Positions 19,429-27,743 of a stretch of DNA of 64,000 bases are shown in pieces. How positions within the stretch are numbered: position 1 is the first letter of the stretch; every line of letters begins with the position of its first letter. Origin of the DNA: Devosia crocina (GTDB lineage: Bacteria > Pseudomonadota > Alphaproteobacteria > Rhizobiales > Devosiaceae); assembly GCF_900116545.1 (NCBI RefSeq), contig NZ_FPCK01000002.1:186001-250000 (forward strand), read 5' to 3'. Both the position numbers and the translations under genes were made by a program. The notes under the pieces are model-generated. The model was not told the origin of the DNA and did no database searches. It saw only the letters and a program-made list of their open reading frames with translations.

Positions 19429-22236
19429 ATGCAGACGCAAGGTCGAGATCTCTATGGCGCGCTGTTCGACACCACTGACGATTCCGTGGTGGTGATCGAA
19501 CGCCTCCCGCTGCGTGCCGATGGGTTGCGGGACTTCCGTTATGTAGCGCTCAACGCCCGCTCGCGCGCTCTTTTCGGGGTCGGCCACATAGAGGGGCTCT
19601 CGATTCGCGACCATTTCCCGGATGAGGACGAAAGCTGGTACGACCTTTACGAGCAGGCCATCGAAGAGGGCGAGGTGCCGCGCTTCGAACGGGAGGCCAA
19701 GTTCGGCGGCATGATCCTCCAAACCCATCTCGTGCGGGTGGGCCCGCGTGAAGATGGCCGCCTGATGGTCACCATGCGCGATGTCACGGCGCGGCGGCGC
19801 GCCGAGACGCTCCTTCGGGAAAGCGAAGTACAGCAGCGCTTCCTGCTCCAGTTGAGCGATCTCTTGCAGACCCTGACGACAGAGCGGGATCTAAAAGCTG
19901 CGGCCATGAACCTGCTTGGTCAGCACCTTGGGGTCAGCCGCGCGCAATATCACGAGTGTGACAGCAGCGGATTTTACGATGCCGATGGCGTGGGCTATGC
20001 CAACGGCATTCCGCTGATCAGCGAGAGGTACCGGATCGACGATGCCGGATCGTTCGTCGACGTGGACTTTGCCGCCGGCCGCTTCTTCCGCAGCGACGAT
20101 CTCCATGTCGACACCCGCGTAAGCCCTGAAGAAGTCGAGTTCTACCGCGCCTATAATATCCGCGCCGGAGCCGGCATTCCGCTGATCCGCGGCGGGCGCC
20201 TTGTCGCGATCCTTGCCGTGCACGACGTCGTTCCGCACTATTGGACCGACCACGAAATGGAGCTGATGCGGGAAACCGCCGAGCGCACCTGGACCTCTGT
20301 CGAACGCCTGCGCGCCGAAGCGGCCCTGCGCAGCAGCGAAGAACGGCACACTTTCCTGCTCAAGCTCTCCGATGGGCTCCGAGCCATGTCCGAAGTCTCG
20401 GCAATCAAGACCACGGCCATGCAGCTTCTTGCCGAGACCCTTTCGGCCGACCGCATCGAACTCTACGAATTCAGTGCCGAGGAAGATCGTTTCATCGTGG
20501 ATGCGCTCGAAGGCGGCGTTGCGAAGGCTGCAGCCGCAGCCTGGCGTGCGGATCTCGGCGCCTATCTCGATAGGGTATTTCTGTCCGGCGACACCGTGTC
20601 AGTGCGGGATCTGCGAGCGGATCGCCGTGTCCACGCGGCGCAGGACCTGCCTTTCCGCGCCTTTCTTGGTGCGCCTATCCTGCGCAGCGGCCGCTGCGCG
20701 GGCGGTATCGGTCTCTTTCGCAAGGAGCCGGGTGAATGGACGCAGGACCAGGTGACGCTTCTGGAGGAAGCTGCGCAGCGAACATGGTCTTCGCTCGAGC
20801 GCGCTGGAGCCGAATGCGCCCTTCGCAGCAGCGAAGGGCGGTTCCAGCAGTTCGCCCAGGCGTCTTCGGACGTGTTGTGGATGCGCGACGCGTCCACCAT
20901 GGTGCTTGACTTCGTCAGCCCCGCGGCAGAAGCGATCTATGGGCTTCCCCGCGAGGATCTCGTCGGAGACATCCGCAAGTGGGCGGCTCTGATCGTTCCG
21001 GATGATCGCGCTGAAGCGCTGGCAAAGATCGACGCGGTGCGCCGGGGCGAGTCCGTCATGCACGAGTTCCGGATACAAAGACGATCCGACAAGGCATTTC
21101 GCTGGATCCGCAACACCGACTTCCCGCTCCTGGGCCCTGGCGGCACTGTCGAGCATATCGCGGGCATCGCCACTGACGTAACCGATGAGCGCCTTTCGGT
21201 GCAGCATCAGGCGATCCTGCTCGCCGAGTTGCAGCATCGGGTGCGCAATATCATGGCCATGATCCGGTCGGTCACCGCGCGCACCGCAGACACGGCCGAC
21301 AGCGTCGCGGATTATGCCGAATTGATGAGCGGGCGCCTCTCTGCCATGGCACGGACGCAGTCGCTCCTCACCCATGCGGTCACCGACGGGGTGGACCTGC
21401 GGCGGCTCCTTCTCACCGAGTTGGAGGCACAGGCGGCGAGTTCGGGACAATACGAGCTGACCGGCCCTGCCGTCGTCGTGCAGCCCAAGGCTGCGGAAGT
21501 GCTGGCCCTTGCCGTGCACGAGCTGACGACCAATGCCCTCAAATATGGCGCGCTGGCGGTACCCGACGGACGGGTGAAGGTTGAGTGGCGCGTCATTCCC
21601 TCCGCAGCCGAACCCTCGCTTAATCTTACCTGGACCGAAGAGCGGCCGCGGCCGCAACAGTGGTCGCCGCCCACCCGCCGCGGGTTTGGTACGACGCTGA
21701 TCGAAAAGCGCGTGCCCTATGAGTTGCGCGGCCAGGGCAGGGTCGACTTCCGGCCCGAGGGCGCACGGGCATTTCTCGAATTTCCCCTGTTGCCCGGCGC
21801 CAGCATTCTCGAGACCGAGGCACCTGTCCTGACAACCGTTCATGGCGGCGCGATCGACGTCACCACCATACCATCCCTCAGCGGCAAGCGCGTTCTGATC
21901 GTCGAGGACGACTTTTATCTTGCCACGGACCTGCAAGCAGTCCTCCGCAATGCCGGTGCCGAGGTCGTCGGCCCCTGGGGCAGCGAGGCAGAGGTGCTGA
22001 CCCAGATCGATGATGCCGAAATTCATGCTGCGATCATGGATATCAATCTAGGGTCGGGGCCGTCTTTCATCCCGTCCCATGCGCTGCGGAGAAAGCAGGT
22101 GCCGTTTCTGTTTCTGACCGGCTACGACGCTGCCCGGATCCCATCCGATTTCGCCGATGTCTTCTACATGCAGAAGCCTGCAGATCTACGCCAGGTTGTG
22201 CAGGAATTGGCGCGGCTGGTGCAAGCCGATCAGTGA
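19429..22236 (+). CDS. Hybrid HWE histidine kinase (PAS-GAF-GAF-PAS-HWE-REC)
   Basis: 935 residues, no transmembrane segment, so cytoplasmic. By eye: PAS at about 1-125; two GAF domains at about 145-300 and 310-460, each introduced by a similar sequence ending FLL-L-LSD; PAS at about 470-590; HWE kinase core with phospho-accepting H603 in LQHRVRN, N-box AVHELTTNALKYGAL and the WxE motif LTWTEE; receiver at about 815-935 with D871 in AAIMDINLG and Lys in MQKPA. HWE kinases in alphaproteobacteria often feed light, redox or general-stress signalling. The gene converges on a receiver-only gene with a 7-bp overlap. The input signal is unknown. Confidence 0.92.
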   Translation: MQTQGRDLYGALFDTTDDSVVVIERLPLRADGLRDFRYVALNARSRALFGVGHIEGLSIRDHFPDEDESWYDLYEQAIEEGEVPRFEREAKFGGMILQTHLVRVGPREDGRLMVTMRDVTARRRAETLLRESEVQQRFLLQLSDLLQTLTTERDLKAAAMNLLGQHLGVSRAQYHECDSSGFYDADGVGYANGIPLISERYRIDDAGSFVDVDFAAGRFFRSDDLHVDTRVSPEEVEFYRAYNIRAGAGIPLIRGGRLVAILAVHDVVPHYWTDHEMELMRETAERTWTSVERLRAEAALRSSEERHTFLLKLSDGLRAMSEVSAIKTTAMQLLAETLSADRIELYEFSAEEDRFIVDALEGGVAKAAAAAWRADLGAYLDRVFLSGDTVSVRDLRADRRVHAAQDLPFRAFLGAPILRSGRCAGGIGLFRKEPGEWTQDQVTLLEEAAQRTWSSLERAGAECALRSSEGRFQQFAQASSDVLWMRDASTMVLDFVSPAAEAIYGLPREDLVGDIRKWAALIVPDDRAEALAKIDAVRRGESVMHEFRIQRRSDKAFRWIRNTDFPLLGPGGTVEHIAGIATDVTDERLSVQHQAILLAELQHRVRNIMAMIRSVTARTADTADSVADYAELMSGRLSAMARTQSLLTHAVTDGVDLRRLLLTELEAQAASSGQYELTGPAVVVQPKAAEVLALAVHELTTNALKYGALAVPDGRVKVEWRVIPSAAEPSLNLTWTEERPRPQQWSPPTRRGFGTTLIEKRVPYELRGQGRVDFRPEGARAFLEFPLLPGASILETEAPVLTTVHGGAIDVTTIPSLSGKRVLIVEDDFYLATDLQAVLRNAGAEVVGPWGSEAEVLTQIDDAEIHAAIMDINLGSGPSFIPSHALRRKQVPFLFLTGYDAARIPSDFADVFYMQKPADLRQVVQELARLVQADQ

Positions 22237-22586
22237 AAAAGCGAGGCGAGCATGGCGGCCACATCCTGCGGCAGACACGGCTTGGTGCAGCATTTGACGC
22301 CGCTGAAGCGCTCCGGGATCATCGCGCATTCATAGCCTGTTGCAAATACGAAGGGCACGCCATGCCGGGCGAGATTGTCGGCAAGACCGAATGACATCTC
22401 GCCTCGCACATTGATGTCGAGCACGGCACAATCAATGCCGCTGCGCACGAGCTGTTCGGCTTCGTTGAGCGAGGCGACAGGTCCAAAGACCTCCGCGCCA
22501 AGCCGGCTGACATGCTCGACAAGATCCATGGCCAGCATATATTCGTCCTCGACAATCAGGACGCGTCTTCCCCCAAGCCCGGACAT
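22230..22586 (-). CDS. Single-domain response regulator
   Basis: 118 residues, receiver domain only. RRVLIVEDEYMLAMDL gives the acidic pocket, D57 in VLDINVRG is the phospho-acceptor, Thr lies in FATGYE and Lys in CCTKPCLP. There is no output domain, so it probably acts as a phosphate shuttle or sink, or competes with the kinase's own receiver, which it resembles closely. I chose ATG 22586 with GGAG five nt upstream; the longer frame to 22670 would overlap the 57-residue gene. It lies 13 nt after that gene's stop on the same strand. Confidence 0.88.
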   Translation of the reverse strand: MSGLGGRRVLIVEDEYMLAMDLVEHVSRLGAEVFGPVASLNEAEQLVRSGIDCAVLDINVRGEMSFGLADNLARHGVPFVFATGYECAMIPERFSGVKCCTKPCLPQDVAAMLASLFH

Positions 22587-22599
22587 CGCAACTCCGGCG

Positions 22600-22773
22600 C
22601 TAGTCAGGGCCAACATCGGTTTCTGCATCTTGGGCGTCCGGCAAGGAGCCAGTGCCTGGCGTTTTCTCACGATCGGTCAAACGCTCCTCTGCGTGAGGGC
22701 CCGCTGGAGAGATATCCGGCTTCTTGCTATCGGGCTTTTGCTCTGTCGATCCGTGCTTGTTCGGCTCGGTCAT
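22600..22773 (-). CDS. Small acidic, probably disordered protein upstream of the receiver
   Basis: 57 residues, not previously evident because of its size. It begins MTEPNKHGSTEQKPD, contains ISPAGPHAEERLTD and EKTPGTGSLPD, and ends in DAETDVGPD. It is rich in Pro, Asp, Glu, Lys and Gly with almost no hydrophobic residues, so it is likely disordered. The ribosome binding site GGAGG lies 7 nt before ATG, which is strong support for translation. It is the first gene of a two-gene unit with the receiver. It does not resemble the anti-sigma factor NepR. Function unknown; signalling partner or stress protein are possibilities. Confidence 0.7.
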   Translation of the reverse strand: MTEPNKHGSTEQKPDSKKPDISPAGPHAEERLTDREKTPGTGSLPDAQDAETDVGPD

Positions 22774-22906
22774 GCTTGGCCTCCACTCGTTGTCTCATCT
22801 CCATGAGAAGCCCCGGGCGATCCAATTCGTTGCTGCGCGCACTCAGGTTAGCGGGGGAACTGCGCGGGGCGCCGGCGCTTCTGCCTGACCGATCGGAGAA
22901 ACTGCC

Positions 22907-23704
22907 ATGAACAAGCGCAAGCCTGCATTTTCAGTTGTGACCGGCGCCTCGTCCGGCATCGGGCTCGAACTGGCCCGCATTGCTGCAAAGGAAGGCTCGA
23001 ACCTGCTTATTGCCGCGTCAGGGCCAACTATCCACGATTCTGCCGCCGAGCTGCGCGGCTACGGGGTCGAGGTGGATGCGATCCAGGTCGATCTCGCCAC
23101 GACTGAAGGCGTCGATGCGCTCTGGGAGAGGGCCATGGCATCACCCCGGCCAGTCGATGTTCTCTACGCCAATGCCGGACGTGGGCTCGGCCACGGATTT
23201 ATCGACCAGGATTTTGCTGACATCCAGCGCGTGATCGACACCAACGTGACAGGCACGACATACCTTCTTCACCGCTTCCTGCGCACCATGCGCGATCGCA
23301 ACGAAGGGCGTGTGCTGATCACTGGGTCCATCGCCGGCCTCATGCCGGGGAGTTTCCAGGCGGTCTACAACGCGACCAAGGCTTATATCGATTCCTTCGC
23401 CTATGCGCTGCGCAACGAGCTTCAGGACACCGAGATCGTCATTACCGTGCTGATGCCGGGGCCGACCGACACGGAATTCTTTGAAACGGCCGATATGACC
23501 GACACCAAGGTGGGCCAGCAGAAAAAGGACGATCCCGCAGATGTGGCCCGCCAAGGCTATGACGCGCTGATGCGCGGCGATGCGCACGAGGTTGCGGGCT
23601 GGGCAAATAAGCTGCAGGCCATGATGACGCGCTTCATGCCCGAGGGCAGACTGGCTGCGATGCACCGGAGCATGGCGGAGCCCGGCTCCGGTAAGGATCA
23701 CTGA
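22907..23704 (+). CDS. Short-chain dehydrogenase/reductase
   Basis: 265 residues. Classical SDR: cofactor motif TGASSGIG at about 13-20, NAG motif YANAGRG, catalytic Ser in LITGSIAG and YNATKAY (Tyr-x3-Lys). The C-terminal third carries a helical region seen in SDRs annotated as keto-reductases of unknown substrate. It is monocistronic, divergent from the 57-residue gene and convergent with the secreted-protein gene. Confidence 0.88.
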   Translation: MNKRKPAFSVVTGASSGIGLELARIAAKEGSNLLIAASGPTIHDSAAELRGYGVEVDAIQVDLATTEGVDALWERAMASPRPVDVLYANAGRGLGHGFIDQDFADIQRVIDTNVTGTTYLLHRFLRTMRDRNEGRVLITGSIAGLMPGSFQAVYNATKAYIDSFAYALRNELQDTEIVITVLMPGPTDTEFFETADMTDTKVGQQKKDDPADVARQGYDALMRGDAHEVAGWANKLQAMMTRFMPEGRLAAMHRSMAEPGSGKDH

Positions 23705-23733
23705 TGGGTGCCGCGGGCGCCGCAGCGCCCATC
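23703..23733. terminator. Hairpin between convergent genes
   Basis: GATGGGTGC pairs with GCGCCCATC (nine pairs including one G-T) around a 13-nt loop; it begins on the SDR stop codon. Its place between two convergent genes suggests a bidirectional terminator, but there is no clear T-run on either side. Confidence 0.45.
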
Positions 23734-23744
23734 GGCAGCAAGGA

Positions 23745-24137
23745 TCAGTTGACGAGCCCGGCGGCGCGACAATCCTCAAGCGTTATGGCTTCGACATCGA
23801 CTTCGGGTGCATCGTCCGGGCCCACTGTCGAACCGTCGCCGCCACTGCCCCCGGTATTCATCGGCAGTCCGACGCTGCCGGCAGGGTCACCGGCCACCTG
23901 ACCACCCTCGGGTCCGGTGGCGCCGCCCGAAGACGAGAAGTTCGGCGTGCCCGTCGCCGCACTTGCGCTGTCTGCCTCGCTGGTCACAAGGTCATTGCAG
24001 TGGATCTGGACGACGATCATGTTTTCGTCGCTGATCGTTTGCGCACCCACCTGCGTGTCGGCGAGACTGGCCGATGTGCCCACGGCAAAAAGTGCTGTGA
24101 CAGCGAGCGTACGGGCGGTGATGTGAATCCGGCGCAT
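23745..24137 (-). CDS. Small secreted Gly/Ser-rich protein
   Basis: 130 residues. A basic N-terminus and hydrophobic segment end in TSASLADTQ, a likely signal peptidase I site near residue 26. The mature part is about 100 residues: a conserved-looking start with IVVQIHCNDLV, a 50-residue low-complexity linker of Gly, Ser, Thr, Pro and Asp, and a C-terminal segment ITLEDCRAAGLVN. The two cysteines could form a disulfide joining the ends. AGGAGG sits 7 nt before ATG. I do not recognise a family. It is probably periplasmic or released. Confidence 0.72.
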   Translation of the reverse strand: MRRIHITARTLAVTALFAVGTSASLADTQVGAQTISDENMIVVQIHCNDLVTSEADSASAATGTPNFSSSGGATGPEGGQVAGDPAGSVGLPMNTGGSGGDGSTVGPDDAPEVDVEAITLEDCRAAGLVN

Positions 24138-24233
24138 GGGTTTCCTCCTGAATCAGTGATGCGGCACTCCTTGGGCAACGCGAACGAGCTTAAGGTGCCC
24201 CCGTCATAACCCAGGGCAAGTCCTGTGAGAGGC

Positions 24234-25940
24234 TTAGCTGCAGATCAGTTGCCCCAGCTTCCGGTCATATCGGCCCAGAAGCTGTTCGATCCGCACCGCT
24301 TCGTCCCGCCCATTGCGATCCCGCGCCATGGTCCAAAGGCCGGTCTGAAAACCGAGATAAGCGATAAAGTGCGCCCGGATGAAACGGGTCCCAAAACTGC
24401 GGCCCAGGCGCGTTCCGAGCTCACCTGCGGCAATTGCTATATCCTCATCAGACCAATCGAGCTCCACGGCTGCGCCGACAAGATCCCAAGCGATGTCCTG
24501 GCACCCGACGAGGTCGTGGGCCGCATGGTGGTCGATCCCATCATGTTTTTGCCAGCCACTTCCCCCATGCATCCATTCCCATCGGTGCATGCGGTTGTCG
24601 GTGCAGCAGGGCTCCGTCCGAATGTCGGCGGCATCGCCCAGGGCGAGAGCGACCGCCTCCGCCATGTCAGGCCCGTGCCGCTCACCGAGATTGTAGCGGG
24701 CCATTGAAAAGAGTTCCGCCAGATCTGCGCCCTGCCCCCTCGGCGCAAGACCAGCGCGAAAGGCAAGATAATCCAGCACGACGCACTGCGGAGGATACGA
24801 AGGGGCCGAAGGGGAAGCGTCCAGCCATCGTGTGATCAGGAAGCCATGCCGCAGACCCAGTGGCCGTGGGGCAAAGCCTGCAGCGGCCACTCGTTCGGCA
24901 AGGGCGCGCTTGCCTTCCCCCTCCTCTCCCAGCCCCACAAACTTGGCGAGATAGGTCAGGCCGTCGCTTTGCGCGATGAATTTACGCTTTTCCATAGCGG
25001 CATCGACGGGTGGCCACGCCCCAGTGGCACGCGCTCTCCAGGCGCCGCCCGAAACATCCTCAAGCGGCTGATCCAGTGGCCCGGTCACCGCCTCAAGCCA
25101 GTTCTCCAGTGTCGGCTGCCGCTCGCTCGCCCCGAGCAGCAGATCCTCGAAGCTGAAGACGTGCTTGTGGGCCGCATCCCAACGCTCACAATGGTGCGGC
25201 TTTGCTTGCTGCCCCAGCCCGCCCGAATGGCTGGGAAAGAAATGGATTCGCCCCTCGGCAACCCCGTTCTCGACCAGCCAATCGGCAATGCCATTAAAGG
25301 AACTGCCCGAAAGCCCTGGCCCTTCATCGACAATGGCATAGGCTCCCGTCCCCTTGAGGATCTCTTCGGCAAGCCGCGCGCCGATCCGGGGCTGGCGGTC
25401 GAACGGGTGACCGGAAGGCCGCAGGTTGAAAGCAGGCGCCGCCCCCAGCCCCGCGCTGACCATGGCTGCGAGGCCCACACCGATGCTTCGAATGCCGATG
25501 ACGGTCGTATCTGGGCCAAGGCCGGAACGCTGCGCAGCAACGAAATAGCTTTCGGGATAAAGAGCGTAGAAGCCATATCCCTCCGCTCTTTTGCTTGTGA
25601 CCCGGCCACATCCGGACATGAGCTCGAGTGCCGGATCGATGAATGGAACCGGCACCTGGTAAAAACCGCTCTGCCAGGAGGCCGCAACCGCATTGGCAAG
25701 GCAGAGCAGCATGCTTGCACCCGCGCTCTGCACAGCGCCGAGACCATCCTCATGGGTCTCGAACATTGCCGCATCTTCAACGCCCTGAACCAATTCGCTG
25801 GCGCGAATGAACACGGACACAAGGGCAGCGTGGCGATCCAAGCCGGCAGCTAATCCATGGCATCGCTCAAGCCCTCGCCTGATCTCTTCGGCGATCGAGC
25901 TGGTCTCTTCATTGCGAACGGCGTCTCCGAAAACGTGCAT
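24234..25940 (-). CDS. Phosphoribosyltransferase-like / kinase-like fusion protein, unknown function
   Basis: 568 residues. The N-terminal half has SGHPFDRQPRIGARLAEEIL followed by YAIVDEGPGLSGSSF (202-215), which resembles the PRPP-binding loop of type I phosphoribosyltransferases. The C-terminal half resembles an aminoglycoside/choline-kinase fold: LAKFVGLGEEGEGK (around K333), ITRWLDAS, then CTDNRMHRWEWM (D448) and HDGIDHHAAHDLVGCQDIAW (D467, D470, D482), in the place of the catalytic and metal-binding loops. No signal or membrane segment. It is divergent from the inositol-phosphate synthase gene with only 85 bp between, and shares its operator-like dyad. The fold calls are by motif only. 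Confidence 0.6.
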   Translation of the reverse strand: MHVFGDAVRNEETSSIAEEIRRGLERCHGLAAGLDRHAALVSVFIRASELVQGVEDAAMFETHEDGLGAVQSAGASMLLCLANAVAASWQSGFYQVPVPFIDPALELMSGCGRVTSKRAEGYGFYALYPESYFVAAQRSGLGPDTTVIGIRSIGVGLAAMVSAGLGAAPAFNLRPSGHPFDRQPRIGARLAEEILKGTGAYAIVDEGPGLSGSSFNGIADWLVENGVAEGRIHFFPSHSGGLGQQAKPHHCERWDAAHKHVFSFEDLLLGASERQPTLENWLEAVTGPLDQPLEDVSGGAWRARATGAWPPVDAAMEKRKFIAQSDGLTYLAKFVGLGEEGEGKRALAERVAAAGFAPRPLGLRHGFLITRWLDASPSAPSYPPQCVVLDYLAFRAGLAPRGQGADLAELFSMARYNLGERHGPDMAEAVALALGDAADIRTEPCCTDNRMHRWEWMHGGSGWQKHDGIDHHAAHDLVGCQDIAWDLVGAAVELDWSDEDIAIAAGELGTRLGRSFGTRFIRAHFIAYLGFQTGLWTMARDRNGRDEAVRIEQLLGRYDRKLGQLICS

Positions 25941-25948
25941 AGTTCAGC

Positions 25949-25969
25949 CCTGCTCAAATCATGAGCAGG
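25949..25969. promoter_or_regulatory. Operator-like inverted repeat between divergent genes
   Basis: CCTGCTCA and TGAGCAGG form a perfect 8-bp dyad with a 5-bp spacer. The right arm overlaps the first two bases of the GGAAC -35 element driving the inositol-phosphate synthase operon, and the left arm lies 9 bp from the start codon of the divergent fusion gene. A bound protein could control both. Confidence 0.6.
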
Positions 25970-25992
25970 AACAAAGCTTGTGACCTGCCGTT
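25968..25992 (+). promoter_or_regulatory. EcfG-type (general stress sigma) promoter of the inositol operon
   Basis: GGAAC (25968-25972), 16 bp, then CGTT (25989-25992) is an exact match to the alphaproteobacterial general-stress sigma consensus GGAAC-N16/17-CGTT. The start codon of the first gene is 34 bp further on. The block GCAGGAACAAAGCTTG (25965-25980) recurs identically before the UDP-glucose dehydrogenase operon. A match of this length is expected about once per window by chance, but the position and the shared block argue it is real. Confidence 0.7.
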
Positions 25993-26025
25993 GGCTTCAC
26001 AGAAGCGTGTGGCGGGAGCATTGCG

Positions 26026-27129
26026 ATGACAGGACGGAAAGTGCGTGTGGGCATTGTAGGCGTGGGAAACTGCGCCTCTTCGCTGGTTCAGGGGCTGACT
26101 TACTATAGGGACGCCGATGGCAACGAACCCGTGCCGGGATTGATGCATGTTAATCTTGCAGGCTATCACGTCAGCGATGTCGAAATCGCTGCGGCCTTCG
26201 ATGTGGCGGGTTCAAAGGTTGGCCGCGATGTGGCCGAGGCGATCTTTGCAGAGCCCAACAACACCCATCGCTTCGCCGAAGTTGCTCCTACCGGGGTGAT
26301 CGTCCAGCGCGGGGAAACCCACGATGGCATCGGCAAATATCTCGCCGACGAAATTGAGGAAGCCGACGTGCCTGCGGTCGATGTTGCGGCCGCGTTGCGC
26401 GATGCCGGCGTAGATGTGCTTGTGTCCTACCTGCCGGTCGGTTCGGAACTGGCAACACAATTTTACGCGGAACAGGCGCTCAAGGCCGGATGCGGTTTCG
26501 TCAATTGCATTCCCGCCTTCATCGCCTCCAAACCCGAATGGGAAGAGCGGTTCGCCGCCGCTGGCTTGCCGATCATCGGAGACGACATCAAGAGCCAAGT
26601 TGGCGCAACCATCATCCACCGCATGCTGGCCAATCTGTTCCGCGAGCGCGGCGTGCGCCTCGATCGCACCTACCAGCTCAATTTCGGCGGCAATACCGAC
26701 TTTCTCAACATGCTCGAACGCGAGCGGCTGCAATCGAAAAAGATCAGCAAGACCCAGGCCGTGACTAGCCAGATCGATGTGCCGCTGCCGGCCAACGATA
26801 TCCATGTCGGCCCCAGCGACCATGTGCCGTGGCTGACCGACCGCAAATGGGCCTATATCCGGCTCGAGGGCACCACGTTCGGAGGTGTGCCGCTTAATGC
26901 CGAACTCAAGCTCGAGGTCTGGGATTCGCCCAATTCGGCTGGCGTCGTGATCGATGCCGTGCGCTGCGCCAAGCTGGCGCTTGACCGGGGCATCGGCGGC
27001 GCGCTGGTCGGGCCATCGAGCTATTTCATGAAATCGCCGCCCCGGCAGTTCACCGATGCCGAAGCCCGCCAAAGAACCGAAGACTTCATCGCCGGCGTTG
27101 AAGAACAGATGCTTGGTGCCGCCGAGTGA
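26026..27129 (+). CDS. ino1: myo-Inositol-3-phosphate synthase
   Basis: 367 residues, the short archaeal/actinobacterial class. It isomerises glucose 6-phosphate to 1D-myo-inositol 3-phosphate with bound NAD. Motifs: [18 protein letters not shown] (nucleotide loop), [46 protein letters not shown], and [18 protein letters not shown] near the C-terminus. First gene of a four-gene unit, with the next gene starting on its stop (GTGA). A GGAAC-N16-CGTT promoter lies upstream. Bacterial versions feed inositol lipids, mycothiol, compatible solutes or aminocyclitols; which applies here is not shown by the sequence. Confidence 0.95.
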   Translation: MTGRKVRVGIVGVGNCASSLVQGLTYYRDADGNEPVPGLMHVNLAGYHVSDVEIAAAFDVAGSKVGRDVAEAIFAEPNNTHRFAEVAPTGVIVQRGETHDGIGKYLADEIEEADVPAVDVAAALRDAGVDVLVSYLPVGSELATQFYAEQALKAGCGFVNCIPAFIASKPEWEERFAAAGLPIIGDDIKSQVGATIIHRMLANLFRERGVRLDRTYQLNFGGNTDFLNMLERERLQSKKISKTQAVTSQIDVPLPANDIHVGPSDHVPWLTDRKWAYIRLEGTTFGGVPLNAELKLEVWDSPNSAGVVIDAVRCAKLALDRGIGGALVGPSSYFMKSPPRQFTDAEARQRTEDFIAGVEEQMLGAAE

Positions 27130-27725
27130 CCGCAACGGTGTTTCTGCTGCGGCACGCCGCGCATGACAATGTGGGCGGTTTCCTTGCAGGGCGAATGCCC
27201 GATATCAGGCTTGGCGTCGAGGGACTGGCACAGGCCAAGAGACTCGGCGAGCGCATGGCGCGGGAGCGTTTCGATGCGCTCTATGCCAGTCCCCAGCCCC
27301 GAACGCAGGAGACGGCCCGCGCCGTGGCCGATGCCCGCGGCGGCATGCCGATCGAGACCACCGAGGCTCTCGACGAAATCGACTTCGGCTCATGGGCGGG
27401 ATCGCGCTTCGACGAACTCAACAGCCAGGAGGACTGGCGCCAGTGGAACGCCCAGAGAAGCTTAGGCGCCACCCCTGCCGGCGAAACCATGCTCGATGTT
27501 CAGCAGCGCGTCTTCGCCTTCCTTCGTCCCTTCATCGCACAACCCAACGATAGCCGAATTGCCCTCGTGAGCCATGCTGATGTGATCCGCGCCATTGTCG
27601 GCCACGTGCTCGGCATGTCGATCGATAGCTTGCAGCGCTTCGAAATCAGCCCCGCCTCCATCACCACCATGGTGCTGGGCCCTTGGGGCGGCAAGCTCAT
27701 CACCATCAACGAAACCACCCCATAG
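27126..27725 (+). CDS. Histidine phosphatase (phosphoglycerate mutase-like)
   Basis: 199 residues from a GTG overlapping the upstream stop. The catalytic RH motif is LLRHAAHDN (R9-H10), the second Arg lies in [12 protein letters not shown], Glu in EIDFGSWAG and the second His in [14 protein letters not shown]. All four pocket residues of the family are present. Placed directly behind inositol-3-phosphate synthase and coupled to it, it is a good candidate to dephosphorylate the product to myo-inositol; that is inference, since the window has no canonical inositol monophosphatase. Confidence 0.85.
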   Translation: MTATVFLLRHAAHDNVGGFLAGRMPDIRLGVEGLAQAKRLGERMARERFDALYASPQPRTQETARAVADARGGMPIETTEALDEIDFGSWAGSRFDELNSQEDWRQWNAQRSLGATPAGETMLDVQQRVFAFLRPFIAQPNDSRIALVSHADVIRAIVGHVLGMSIDSLQRFEISPASITTMVLGPWGGKLITINETTP

Positions 27726-27743
27726 CCAGCAGCGAGATTGCCC

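Noticed and set aside
20599..22026. 475-residue minus-strand frame in the kinase gene
   Set aside because: Antisense of well-conserved HWE kinase motifs.
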